Assembly (NCBI GenBank): GCA_965218865.1
Contig: CBDCME010000027.1
Coordinates: 62,001 to 126,000 of the forward strand
DNA from: CBDCME01 sp965218865
GTDB taxonomy: Bacteria > Pseudomonadota > Alphaproteobacteria > JAAXGF01
Direction: 5' to 3'
DNA: 64,000 nt
The notes beneath the pieces are model-generated. The model did no database searches. It was not told where the DNA came from and saw only the letters and a program-made list of their open reading frames with translations. Positions 16,927 through 25,411 of the stretch are shown here, one piece after another. How positions within the stretch are numbered: position 1 is the stretch's first letter; each line of letters opens with the position of its first letter. A program made the translations under genes and the position numbers.

Positions 16927-17634
16927 TTGCTACGAAACCCACCGTTGCTGTAACTTCACTAATCCGGTTTAGCGAACGGGGAAGTCCGGTCTCATGCGTA
17001 TATCCTGCAGCGCGATCGTTCCTGAAATGGAACTGGTGTGGCGAGATCTTAAGGTTTCGCCATGAGTTGGTGGAGCCTCGGCCAAAGCAGCGGGTATGAT
17101 GGGAGTGAACTCGGGCTCTGGAGAATTGCTTGTGCATTTTGCGAAGAAAAAAGAAATTGGGAAATTGTAACCCGCGTCAAAAAGAAAAAGCCTAACGAAC
17201 GACAGGAATTGTATTTCGATACTTACAAATACGGCAACTGCGCCGGTTACGTTATGGTTCTTTGGTCTTCTGGGGACCGCCTTCATGACTATAAGGTTCT
17301 TCCTTGGTCGTTGTCTCGCAATAAATACCCCGAGCATTGGCCCAATGACATCGGCCGTTACTGGTTACAGGCGAAAAGGAACCTCGACGGAGAGAACTGG
17401 GATGCAGCCGCAATGATGGCCGCGAGTGCACTGCAGCTTGCATTCCGGTCCATGGGTGCAAAGGGCGGCACTTTTCATCAGGAGGTGAAACACCTGACGA
17501 AAGAAGGTGTCCTTCCGCCCGTTATGGAGGAGTGGGCTAACGAAGTGAGGTGGTTGCGGAACGATGCGGCGCATCCGGAGCCTGGCCAAGAAGAAACAGA
17601 CCCGGAGGACGCCAAAGACGTCGTTCGGTTCTTA

Positions 17635-18801
17635 TACCAACCGCCCTAGAGTTTGACTCGCGCAAAGGTTTACACGCCAGGTTTTGTGTGATTCAAGGTT
17701 GTTGGCAACAAGGGAGTGTGTTCAATGCCAACGATTCCTTTGCGAAACGACTTTGATGCTGAAAGAGTCCGTGTTCTTGCGGCACGGAGCGATGATGGGA
17801 ACCAGGCGCGACGGCTTTTGTCGATGGCGGCCATCTACGATGGGATGGATCGAGCGTGCGCGGCGGGTATTGGCGGCATGGATCGGCAGACGTTGCGGGA
17901 CTGGGTTCACCGGTTCAACGCGGGAGGTCCGGCCGGTCTGATCGACCGCAAGCCGAACGGGGCGTTGCGTCGGTTGACGCCGTCGCAAATGGCGGCGCTT
18001 TCGCGGGCTATCGAGGCCGGTCCCGATCCCGAACGGGATGGGGTCGTGCGCTGGCGCTGCATCGATCTCAAAGCAACTGATCCGAACGCGCTTCGGCGTG
18101 GACTATCACGAGCGGAGCGTCGGCAAGCTGCTGGCCGCGCTCGGGTTCTCGCATATTTCCGCGCGCCCGCGCCACGTCGGCCAGGATGCGCGGGCACAGG
18201 AGGAATTTAAAAAAAAGTTTTCCCGAACACTTGGCGAAAATCGTAGCGGCACAGCCACCGGACACGCCCATAGAGGTTTGGTTTCAAGATGAAATGCGCG
18301 TCGGCCAGAAGAACAGCCTGGTGCGCCAGTGGGCCCCAAAGGGATCGCGCCCGCGCCAGTCAAGGACCTACGGACCTCTTCGGCGTATCTCTTCGGCGCC
18401 ATCTGCCCCGAGCGCGGTGAGGGCGCGGCGCTGGTCATGCCGCGCCGCCAATACTGAAGCCATGGACCTGCATCTCGAGGAAATCAGCCGGGCCGTTGCC
18501 CCAAACGCCCATGCCGTCGTGCTGCTCGACCAAGCCGCATGGCACACCACTGCCAAACTCGGCATCCCGGAGAACATCTCCCTCGTGCCTTTGCCACCCA
18601 AGTCCCGGAGCTCAATCCCGCCGAAAATGTCTGCAATACCTCCGCCAGAACTGGCTCTCCAATCGTGTCTTCGACTCCTATGAAGCCATCGTCGAGGCCT
18701 CTTGCCAAGCCTGGAACAACCTGACCGACCAACCTTGGAAGATCATGTCCATCGGCCTCAGAGCGTGGGCTCGCACAAGTCAATGTTAAGGGCGGTTGGT
18801 A
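17635..18801 (+). mobile_element. IS630-family element, copy 2 (decayed)
   Basis: 1167 bp with the same TACCAACC and GGTTGGTA ends, flanked by TTA at 17632-17634 and 18802-18804. It is in the opposite orientation to the other five copies. Several one-base indels interrupt the transposase. Its insertion site within the DUF4145 gene gives the clearest proof of the target duplication. Confidence 0.92.
17716..18789 (+). pseudogene. IS630 transposase, multiply frameshifted (copy 2)
   Basis: The first frame runs from MCSMPTIPLR to DLKATDPNALRRG, where an extra A (CTCAAAGCAACTG) shifts it near 18071; further indels occur near 18110, 18360, 18447, 18604 and 18631. The A8 run at 18209-18216 is retained. 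It cannot make an active protein. Confidence 0.85.
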
Positions 18802-18880
18802 TTAGATTTCGTGCTTCAATATCTCTTGGATCTCCCATACGCGATCAACGAGTACCGACAACGCAAAAATCCTGCTGCAA

Positions 18881-19083
18881 CGGCCTAAAATTCGGGATCC
18901 AAGCCGGCCTGTGCGGCTTTCTTCCGTCTCTCGTTGATTATTCGGCTGACGCTGTTGGGGTGTAGCGGGCGCCGATCTTGCGGTTCGTCCACCCCTGCCC
19001 TGCCAGGATCATCATTTCGCGATCGCGTCGCCGCACGATGGCGTTTTCGCGGCGTCGGTGCCGGACGTGAAAGGCGACGAACC
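18881..19083 (-). pseudogene. Small HTH-gene remnant, copy 2
   Basis: Second copy of the 200-bp segment at 15857-16059. Here the two overlapping frames give EMMILAGQGWTNRKIGARY and HPNSVSRIINERRKKAAQAG then LDPEF. Its stop overlaps the end of the DUF4145 gene on the plus strand. Beyond 19083 the two copies diverge completely, so the segment was duplicated as a short block. Confidence 0.45.
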
Positions 19084-19342
19084 CGAACGCCCACTGGAAA
19101 AAACGATGTCGGGAAAATGCCGTCCTCGAGCGCGGCCGCGGAAATCACAAGATCATGGTTCTCGCCGCCATGGGCAGGACTAACAGGGAAATCGGCGAGC
19201 AAGTCGGTCGCGATTCCGGCGGCAAGATCAATTACCCAGAGTTTGAAAGCGGCCCCGCGGGCCCACAAGAAGCCCGAGATTGAGGCCGCTGTTGTGCAGG
19301 TTTCTCGGACGTTGTCCGATACGAAATACGGCCCCGAACGTC
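19084..19342. other. Short region with a second HTH-like fragment
   Basis: One plus frame reads NHKIMVLAAMGRTNREIGEQ then VGRDSGGKINYPEF before a stop, which resembles the HTH of the neighbouring remnants. No complete gene can be built. I treat it as degraded accessory DNA. Confidence 0.3.
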
Positions 19343-20464
19343 TCAATCGATCTTCGCGGCGGCAGGATAATCTTCAGGAACTCGCCAGAAATTGAGACCG
19401 ATATGCTCGAGCGGACGTCCTGGCTCACCGGGCTTGAATCCGTATCAAATCATCAGCACGAGATCGGAGCTGACCGCGGGGTTGGTGCGGAAATAGCTAT
19501 GGCCGTAGCCGGTCGATTTGCCTTCTAAATTGACAACGGTCACCCTTGCCGCGTTGGCCTTCATCCGCTGGATTTCTTTCTCGGTAAGCTTGCTGATGCT
19601 TATGGTCCCCCAAACGCCCACGAGGGCTGGCGAAGAGAGTCTCGGCGATGCCAATCGCCTCGTCATTAGGCGACGAATAAAGTGTCGCCTGATCGACTGC
19701 GAGAGCCAAGCGCTCAGCTGCGATCCGTTGGATGATTACCTGCACGTCGAGATCCGGCGTGGCGAAGACAAAATTCTTGATCTTGAAATGTTCCCGAGGG
19801 CTGATCCCGGCACCCCGGGCCCAGATCACCAGCTCGCGGAAGGCGGAAACGGCGACGTCGGTGCCGCGGCTGTGTGCGATCAGATGAATGTTCTCGATCT
19901 CGGGTTGTTCGGACAACCACCTGATAACCTGCTTCAGGTGGAAGACCGTAAACTCACTGGACTCGCGGTCGTACGTGTAGCCGAATATGCCGGGGTGGCC
20001 CGCCGGCCAGGTGTAGACGATTGGCAGTCCCTCGCGGCCAAAAAAATGCCATAGTTCGGCCAGTGCGAAGGCGGCATCCTCGAAGGTGTTGTGGTAGCCG
20101 TGCACGTAGATGTGGACGTCCTTGCGGGGTGTCAGTGCCAGCCGCCGCCTGATTTCGGCCCTCAAGCGGGCAATGCTGGCGTCGCGTGCCGCGGCGGCCT
20201 CTGATCCCTCCACAACCTGGCCGTCAATCACCTGATAGGGCATCGGTGTCGGCGGCAGACGGGCAAACTCGTCGATCGAGACCAGGCGCAGATCGAAATC
20301 ACCGAGCCGGGTGTGGGTCAGGCTCGCCTCGACCAAGTTTTCCCAGGTCGATTTCTCGCCAAGGTCAACGACCGTCGTCCCAACGGCCAGCGAATTCGAT
20401 CGATTGTAGCCATAGCGGAGGTTGCCAGCCTCATCCAGGGCTAGTTTTTTGTCCGCCCAGTGAT

Positions 20465-22491
20465 CAGGGTGAGGTGATCGCGGCGCTGGCCATTTCATTC
20501 TCGGTGTGGCAGTGTGCCGGTCATGGCGACGCTGCCGGTCTCGGATTCGTCCATTGATTTGCGCGCGGTCACGGTGCGTCCGACCTGGGGCGCGCAGGAG
20601 CACCGGCGCTGGGACCGGTTGGTGGAGCAGCACCACTACCTGGCGTTCCACGGCGTCATCGGCAAGGGCCTGCGCCATGTCGCGGTGCATGGCGAGACCT
20701 GGCTCGCACTGATCGGCTGGCAGCCCGGCGCGTTCAAGCTGGGCGCGCGTGATCGCTGGATCGGGTGGTCGGCCGAGCAGCAGTTCCGGCGTCTGCATCT
20801 GATCGCCAACAACTCGCGCTTCGTCATTCTGACGCCTGGCCGAGTGCCGAACCTGGCCTCCCGTGTGCTGGGGCTGAGCCTGCGGCGGCTGTCTGAGGAC
20901 ATCCAGGCGGTGCACGGATATCCGGCTCTTCTGGCGGAGACGTTCGTGGACGTCTCGCGATTTGCCGGCACCTGCTACCGCGCGTCGAACTGGCGCTCTC
21001 TGGGGCTGACGCGGGGCTTTGCCCGTGAGCCCGGAGGGGCAGCGCGCTGGCGCCACCACGGTCAGCCCAAGGAGGTCTTCGTGTTCGGACTGACAGACGG
21101 CGCCCCCGAGGCGCTGAGCCGTACCGGGATGCCGGCACACTGGAACGCCGAGCAGCACACCGAGCCGATGGCCGCGCCCCGGCTGCGCAGCCTGTTCGAG
21201 TGTCTGGGTGAGGTGCCCGAGTACCGCCATGCCCGGGGCAAGCGCTATGCGCTCAACACCATTCTGGTGATCGCCGTCGCCGCCCGGCTTGCCGGATACC
21301 GGGGGGTGAACGCGTTCGCCCAGTTCGCCGCCCTGCTCTCCCAGGAGCAGCTCGAGGCGGTGGGTGCGTTCTGGATCCCTTCCAAACAGCGCTACACCCC
21401 GCCCGCGATCACCACCTTCCACAAGACCCTCACCGCCCTGCCGCCAGAGACCCTGGACAACGCGATTAGCCAGTGGACCGGCCAGCATGGCAGCGCGCAC
21501 GCGCCGGTCGCCATGGACGGAAAGGATCTGCGCGGCGCCTCGAAGCAGACCGAAGACGGGCGCAGGATGATGGTGGCGGCGGTCGAGCACGACACCGGCG
21601 TGGTCCTCGGGCAGGTCGAGGTCGACCGCAAGAGCAACGAAATCCCGGCCGTGCGCGAACTCTCCAGCGGCCTCGACCTCACAGGCCGGATCGTCACCAT
21701 GGACGCGATGCACGCTCAGCACGAGACCGCGCGCTGCCTGCTCGGGCGTCGCGCCGACTACGTGATGAGCGCGGTCAAGGACAACCAGGAGATGATCTTC
21801 GAAGACCTCAAGGCGATCGACTTCAGCGATGCGCTCTGGCACGAAACCGTCGACAAGGGCCATGGCCGCATCGAGCGCCGACGCTGCGCCGTCGTCGACC
21901 TCTCCGCTGCCGAGTGGGACGGCTACGCCAACCTCCACGGGCGACGCCAGGCCATGCGCATCGAGCGCGAACGCGAGATCCTCAAGACCGGCAAGCGCAG
22001 CATCGAGGTGACCTGGAGCCTCACCTCGCTCGGCGCAGAGCGCGCCGGACCCGAGGAGTTGCTCGAACTGGTGCGCAACCACTGGCATATCGAGAACCGC
22101 CTGCACTACGTGCGCGACTTCACCTACGACGAAGACCGATGCCGGGCCTACGTGCGTCACCTGCCCAGAAATCTCGCCTGCTTGACCAACGCGGCCATCG
22201 CCATCGTGCGCTGCGACGGACGCTTCCGTTATCTGCCCGAGGCCAACCGGCACTATGCCGCCCGGGCGCAGGAGGCCCTCGACGCGATCATGACCGCGCC
22301 CATCGCCTGAGACAGCACGCCTCTCCCCCGGACCGGGACGTGCCGCCGAGCGGCGCGGGCGGACCGGTGTGCCTGTCGAATCCGAAAACGCCGTCCGGTG
22401 GCTTCGAGCAGTCCCCATGACGTCGTCGAGGCAAGCTCGGGGCTCCCCGAACCCCGTGCACCGAGCACGATCCCACTCATCCCGAACCCTC
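20465..22491 (+). mobile_element. ISAs1-family element inside the DUF900 gene
   Basis: The element begins near CAGGGTGAGGTGATCG and ends near CCCGAACCCTC, an imperfect inverted repeat (complement GAGGGTTCGGGATGAGTGGG then ATCG). Boundaries are accurate to perhaps 10 bp; a clean target duplication was not identified. It has one long gene on the plus strand, opposite to the interrupted host gene. Confidence 0.7.
20523..22310 (+). CDS. ISAs1 transposase with N-terminal DruA-like DUF4338 domain
   Basis: 595 residues from ATG 20523 (a GTG at 20514 is also possible). Residues up to about 200 match DUF4338: HHYLAFHGVIGKGLRHVAVH, FIGWS-type RWIGWSAEQQFRRLHLIANN, SRFVILTPGRVPNLASRVLG and ETFVDVSRFAGTCYRASNW. 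DUF4338 is the domain of DruA from the Druantia anti-phage system. From about residue 215 comes an ISAs1/H-repeat transposase: RYALNTILVIAVAARLAGYR, PVAMDGKDLRGA (first Asp), YVMSAVKDNQ and RNHWHIENRLHYVRDFTYDE (catalytic Glu region). The ORF is intact. The role of the DruA-like part in transposition is unknown. Confidence 0.85.
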   Translation: MATLPVSDSSIDLRAVTVRPTWGAQEHRRWDRLVEQHHYLAFHGVIGKGLRHVAVHGETWLALIGWQPGAFKLGARDRWIGWSAEQQFRRLHLIANNSRFVILTPGRVPNLASRVLGLSLRRLSEDIQAVHGYPALLAETFVDVSRFAGTCYRASNWRSLGLTRGFAREPGGAARWRHHGQPKEVFVFGLTDGAPEALSRTGMPAHWNAEQHTEPMAAPRLRSLFECLGEVPEYRHARGKRYALNTILVIAVAARLAGYRGVNAFAQFAALLSQEQLEAVGAFWIPSKQRYTPPAITTFHKTLTALPPETLDNAISQWTGQHGSAHAPVAMDGKDLRGASKQTEDGRRMMVAAVEHDTGVVLGQVEVDRKSNEIPAVRELSSGLDLTGRIVTMDAMHAQHETARCLLGRRADYVMSAVKDNQEMIFEDLKAIDFSDALWHETVDKGHGRIERRRCAVVDLSAAEWDGYANLHGRRQAMRIEREREILKTGKRSIEVTWSLTSLGAERAGPEELLELVRNHWHIENRLHYVRDFTYDEDRCRAYVRHLPRNLACLTNAAIAIVRCDGRFRYLPEANRHYAARAQEALDAIMTAPIA

Positions 22492-22720
22492 AACCGCGAC
22501 TAAAAATTGTTCCTGCAGCCTCATCGGTCTCCGGCGCCCGGTCGGTCACGTAGATGAGCTCGACGAGCGTGCTGGCAAATTCTTGCGGCAACGCCTCGAA
22601 CAACGTCGCCTTTTTGTCGGTGTAGAGGTTCGGCGTCGGCATCAACTTCCGGCTCTCGGCGCAACCTGCGGTCAGAACAATGCCAGCCAAAAAGATGCTA
22701 CGAATTCGAGTACAAATCAT

Positions 22721-22993
22721 CGAGCCGACTCGATCTAGTGCATCGACCCAAACGGAGGCGACAGCCGAAGTTTGGAAAGTTGATGCATCGACAATGGCCT
22801 GGTGCACGGGAGCGTGAACGAAGTGAATGCGCCGGTGCACTAGGTCGGGGAGATAAACATAATGATTGGCATGGTCGGTCGCTTCGTGTCAATCCCCGCA
22901 ATCCTTCATTGGCGAGGGGGCCGCCAGTCTCCCGTAAATGACCGAGCCTGTTCGCTAACTTGGGGGATCATGGACGGCAAGAACTCTTGCAGG
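22721..22993. other. Promoter side of the DUF900 gene; no gene seen
   Basis: This stretch holds the upstream region of the leftward DUF900 gene and the junction to a duplicated segment that starts at 22994. No coding frame here is supported. Confidence 0.4.
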
Positions 22994-23308
22994 CCCGGCA
23001 CCGCCTCAAGCTACCCTGGGCGCCGGTTTCGCCGGGTTAGGGTTTTCCATCCTGGCCGCGTTTGACGTCGGCGAGAAATCGCGAGCATCCAGGCTTGGAA
23101 GGAGCCGAGGTCGTCGGGGGACATGTCCCTTGGATAAGTGACACTGGCCGTTTTCCCGTTCATGTTCAGCTTGGCGGTGACCTGCTCGTCGGTCCTCGAA
23201 AAATACGCGCGCCTCCGTGGGGACTTCTCGTTGGCCCGGATTTCGTTGATCTTCTTGTCTATATGCCGCTTCAAGATACTCATGGAAATCCTCGCACGGA
23301 TCGGTTCC
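22994..23308. repeat. About 300-bp duplicated segment, copy A
   Basis: The segment from CCCGGCACCGCCTCAAGC to CCTCGCACGGATC is repeated at about 26630-26937. It contains a small gene on the minus strand and a GC-rich inverted repeat downstream of it (GGCGCCGGTTTCGCC). In copy A it is joined to the truncated group II intron. Confidence 0.85.
23011..23283 (-). pseudogene. Small hypothetical gene, copy A, fused to the intron ORF
   Basis: From ATG 23283 the product begins MSILKRHIDKKINEIRANEK then SPRRRAYFSRTDEQVTAKLN and NMNGKTASVTYPRDMSPDDL, as in copy B (26673-26918). An indel near 23077 shifts the end from LADVKRDQDGKP to a read-through SRRRQTRPGW tail. The frame is also open upstream into the reverse transcriptase, so it is translated as the C-terminal part of that ORF unless its own start is used. 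Confidence 0.6.
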
Positions 23309-24525
23309 CTGAAGCGGTTACGCCCGTTCTGCCATTGCCGCCAAAGATAAGATCGTAATCTTCGGCGAATCCACGCTTCCAGGTTGGTGAGCACACGCGG
23401 GGTCTGGCAGAAGCCGAAGTAACCGCGCCATCCAATCAGGTATGGCTTCAGCTCTTCGATCACCCGCGGCAGAAATTTTCCACGTGTTCGGTAAGTGAGT
23501 TCCCGGATTCGCGTCTTGAATTTCTTGAGGGCTGGTGGCGCAATGCGCCTCTCGCTCCCATCATTCGAGATGCTGAAGCCAAGAAACTTCCGCTCCTCCG
23601 GTCGTGCCACCGCGCTCTTCGCTTCGTTGACCTTCAGCCGCAGCTTCTTGGTCAGGAACCGGCTCACCGAAGCCATCACCCGTTCACCGGCGCGGTGGCT
23701 GCGAACATAGATGTTACAGTCGTCCGCGTAACGGCAGAAGCGGTGGCCCCTCCTCTCCAGTTCCTTGTCGAGGTCGTCGAGCACGAGGTTGCTCAAGAGG
23801 GGCGAAAGCGGGCTACCTTGCGGTGTCCCCTCTTCCACCGGACGGACCAACCCGTCTTCCATCACCCCAGCATTGAGAAACACCCGGATGAGCTTGAGCA
23901 CCCGTTTATCGGATATCCGTGCGGCGACGCGCGCCATCAGTCTGTCGTGATTGACCCGATCGAAAAACTTTTCGAGATCGAGGTCAACAACAATGCTGTA
24001 ACCCTCCGCAACATAGCGTTGCGCCTGGGCCACCGCCTGGTGAGCGGAGCGTCCCGGTCGGAAGCAGTAACTGTACTCGGAAAACGTCCGACCCCAGCGC
24101 ACTTGGAGAACCTGCAGCAAGGCTTGCTGGATCAGTCTGTCGACGACGCAAGGCACGCCGAGTTTTCTGACCCCGCCGTCCGGTTTGGGGATTTCAACCC
24201 GTTTAACCGACTGCGGCTGGTAGGTCCCTTCGAGCAATTGAGACCGAATGACTGGCCAATGCTCACGCAGGTAGTCCCTGGCGTCTTCGATGGTCATCCC
24301 ATCCACGCCGGGACCGCCCTTGTTCCTTTTAACGCGTTGCCACGCTGTTTCGAGATTCTCTCGTGCGTACACCTCCTCCATTGATTGTCTTGTTGAAGCC
24401 GGGTTTTCGGGTTCCGTCGCCGCCACAAGTGGTTCGGCCCCTCGGTCCCCGGTGGTTGGGGCTTCACCCCGCTCCCTCGGTTCCAGGGCCAGTGAGTACT
24501 GGGTCTTCTGCCGCTTTCCACTCAT
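23284..24525 (-). pseudogene. ltrA: Group II intron reverse transcriptase/maturase, C-terminally truncated
   Basis: The ORF starts at 24525 and continues in frame to 23011. The RT domain is complete through the fingers and palm: RVKRNKGGPGVDGMTIEDAR, RRVEIPKPDGG-type VKRVEIPKPDGGVRKLGVPC, FRPGRSAHQAVAQAQ, VVDLDLEKFFDRVNHDRLMA, EEGTPQGSPLSPLLSNLVLD and the active-site YADD. The thumb and part of domain X reach LRSYLWRQWQNGRNRFREP. There the normal C-terminal segment is replaced by IRARISMSILKRHIDKK from the adjacent small gene. Intron domains V and VI, which lie 3' of the ORF, should therefore be missing, so splicing and mobility are probably lost. Confidence 0.85.
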
Positions 24526-25000
24526 GAGTTGCCGGTCCTACTTCCCAATCCCAATCGTTCGGGCCTTCGGCCATCGTTTCCGGCTCGGCCTATCCGCTGC
24601 TCCGCCTTTCGGCCTTGGAGTGCCTCAATAGCCTTGCCGACAGCTTGGCCTACTATGCCCTCTGCTGACTCCTGCGCCGCGATCAGGTCGCCTTGCGGCT
24701 TCCTCAGTCCCGAACCGGGACAGCGGCACAGGCCTCCCCAGGTAAGTCCGGTCGCCTTCCCCGCCGCCCTGCCGGATCTACAGCCTTGGCCCTTGATGGA
24801 TCTGGACTTCGCGATTAGTCGCCCGCTCGTCCGACCAAGGATGCCTCTTATCCGGTTTCTGTTCGTCAGGTCGCGGTTTTGCTCCACACTTCCTTCAGAC
24901 GCCGCCTCGCGGCAACGCCCTTGTGCTTCGCTAATCCTTCACCTCCATCAGGTTGGATAGAAGACTTTCACTCCCAAGCTTGTGGGCCTCAGTGTGCAGC
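24526..25000 (-). mobile_element. 5' RNA region of a truncated group II intron
   Basis: Between the RT gene and about 25000 lies structured non-coding sequence such as GACGAACAGAAACCGGATAA and GAGGC, typical of the 5' half of bacterial group II introns of this RT type. The exact 5' splice site cannot be fixed by eye; it probably lies between 24960 and 25030 and inside the small gene that starts at 25146. Confidence 0.55.
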
Positions 25001-25146
25001 GCATCGATGCTATCTGACCCGTAACGATCAGTCCCGAGTTGCAACACGGCCGCGCCCTCGACGGGCGCATCGGCCGCGACGCGCTCGAGACCTGGCTTCT
25101 TTGCTGGCGGCCGCTTTTTCGCCGCCTTGCCCTTTTTCGGGGGCAT
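24931..25146 (-). CDS. Lys-rich hypothetical gene, probably interrupted by the intron
   Basis: 71 codons starting MPPKKGKAAKKRPPAKKPGL then ERVAADAPVEGAAVLQLGTD. The ATG overlaps the TAA of the upstream 37-residue gene (TAATG), implying coupled translation. The C-terminal third (KLGSESLLSNLMEVKD) most likely comes from the intron 5' end, so the real gene was longer and is split. The Lys/Pro-rich start suggests a nucleic-acid-binding tail. No family recognised. Confidence 0.45.
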   Translation of the reverse strand: MPPKKGKAAKKRPPAKKPGLERVAADAPVEGAAVLQLGTDRYGSDSIDALHTEAHKLGSESLLSNLMEVKD

Positions 25147-25259
25147 TACCGCCTCCTCCGCCTAGAAGCCTTCCGCTTCCGGGTGACTTTCCTCACGCCG
25201 CTCTTGGTCAGCCGGAACCCTTTCTTGATCCGACCGCTCTTGGTTCGATCTACTGCCAT
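25146..25259 (-). CDS. 37-residue Arg/Lys-rich small protein
   Basis: ATG at 25259 encodes MAVDRTKSGRIKKGFRLTKS followed by GVRKVTRKRKASRRRRR and TAA. About half the residues are Arg or Lys, so it should bind nucleic acid or be a structural basic peptide. It overlaps the next gene by TAATG. Its Arg-rich tail resembles those at 13391-13462 and 16864-16926. The function is unknown; phage or mobile-element origin is possible. It is short, so coding status rests on the overlap and composition. Confidence 0.45.
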   Translation of the reverse strand: MAVDRTKSGRIKKGFRLTKSGVRKVTRKRKASRRRRR

Positions 25260-25275
25260 TTGATCGGGCACGATC

Positions 25276-25291
25276 GGGGGACACAATACTT
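25276..25291. repeat. REP-like end repeat by a RAYT fragment
   Basis: GGGGGACACAATACTT, identical to the repeat at 16071-16086, sits at the 3' end of the RAYT fragment. Confidence 0.7.
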
Positions 25292-25411
25292 ATCTCTTAT
25301 GCCCACCGCTTCTGGGCACGCGGATTAACTTGTTTTCGGGTACAGCCTTGGCGGGGCCTGATTTGCGCTTCTTCAGCCGGCGGCCGGCGCCCACCATGAG
25401 CCGGAGGCTTA
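25292..25411 (-). pseudogene. RAYT C-terminal fragment
   Basis: The minus-strand frame reads RRLKKRKSGPAKAVPENKLI then RVPRSGGHKR and stop. It matches WLKKRKPGPAKAVPEDKLD in the complete RAYT at 15988-16803. The rest is lost: IS630 copy 3 is inserted at 25412 and no RAYT sequence continues on its far side. Confidence 0.75.

Larger units (their letters stand above)
17062..18888 (+). pseudogene. DUF4145-family protein gene interrupted by IS630 copy 2
   Basis: The first part (17062-17634) encodes 191 residues with a zinc-binding-like CAFCEEKRNWEIV, then DIGRYWLQAKRNLDGENWDAAAM, GTFHQEVKHLTKEGVLPPVM and EWANEVRWLRNDAAHPE, typical of DUF4145 proteins, which occur near defence genes and in other accessory settings. 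IS630 copy 2 splits the gene at TTA (17632-17634). Removing the element and one TTA rejoins the frame to LDFVLQYLLDLPYAINEYRQ then RKNPAATA and stop at 18888, giving a 218-residue protein of normal ending. As it stands the ORF ends four codons inside the IS. Confidence 0.85.
19343..22720 (-). pseudogene. DUF900 alpha/beta-hydrolase lipoprotein gene, broken three ways
   Basis: The start at 22720 encodes MICTRIRSIFLAGIVLTAGC, a lipoprotein signal with lipobox LTAGC, then LVELIYVTDRAPETDEAAG. An ISAs1 element (about 20465-22491) follows. The hydrolase part resumes at LALDEAGNLRYGYNRSNSLA and includes VHIYVHGYHNTFEDAAFALA, LPIVYTWPAG and the nucleophile elbow HLIAHSRGTDV of DUF900. A frameshift near 19630 moves the frame to TISISKLTEKEIQRMKANAA, and a TGA at 19445-19447 precedes YGFKPGEPGRPLEHIGLNFW and the natural stop at 19343. 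It was probably an outer-membrane esterase-like lipoprotein and is now non-functional. Confidence 0.85.

Noticed and set aside
19084..19342. Phage terminase small subunit
   Set aside because: Only a short HTH-like stretch is readable, in a frame that soon stops; the resemblance is too weak to name.
19497..22493. A 998-codon minus-strand ORF as one giant gene
   Set aside because: Its upstream two thirds is the antisense of the ISAs1 transposase; only the last third is the DUF900 hydrolase. The continuity is accidental.
23011..24525. Reverse transcriptase as the missing DGR enzyme for the caspase-FGE target
   Set aside because: Its palm motif is PQGSPLSPLLSN and YADD with group II-type flanks, not the SQ motif of DGR RTs, and it sits behind intron-like RNA sequence 20 kb away.
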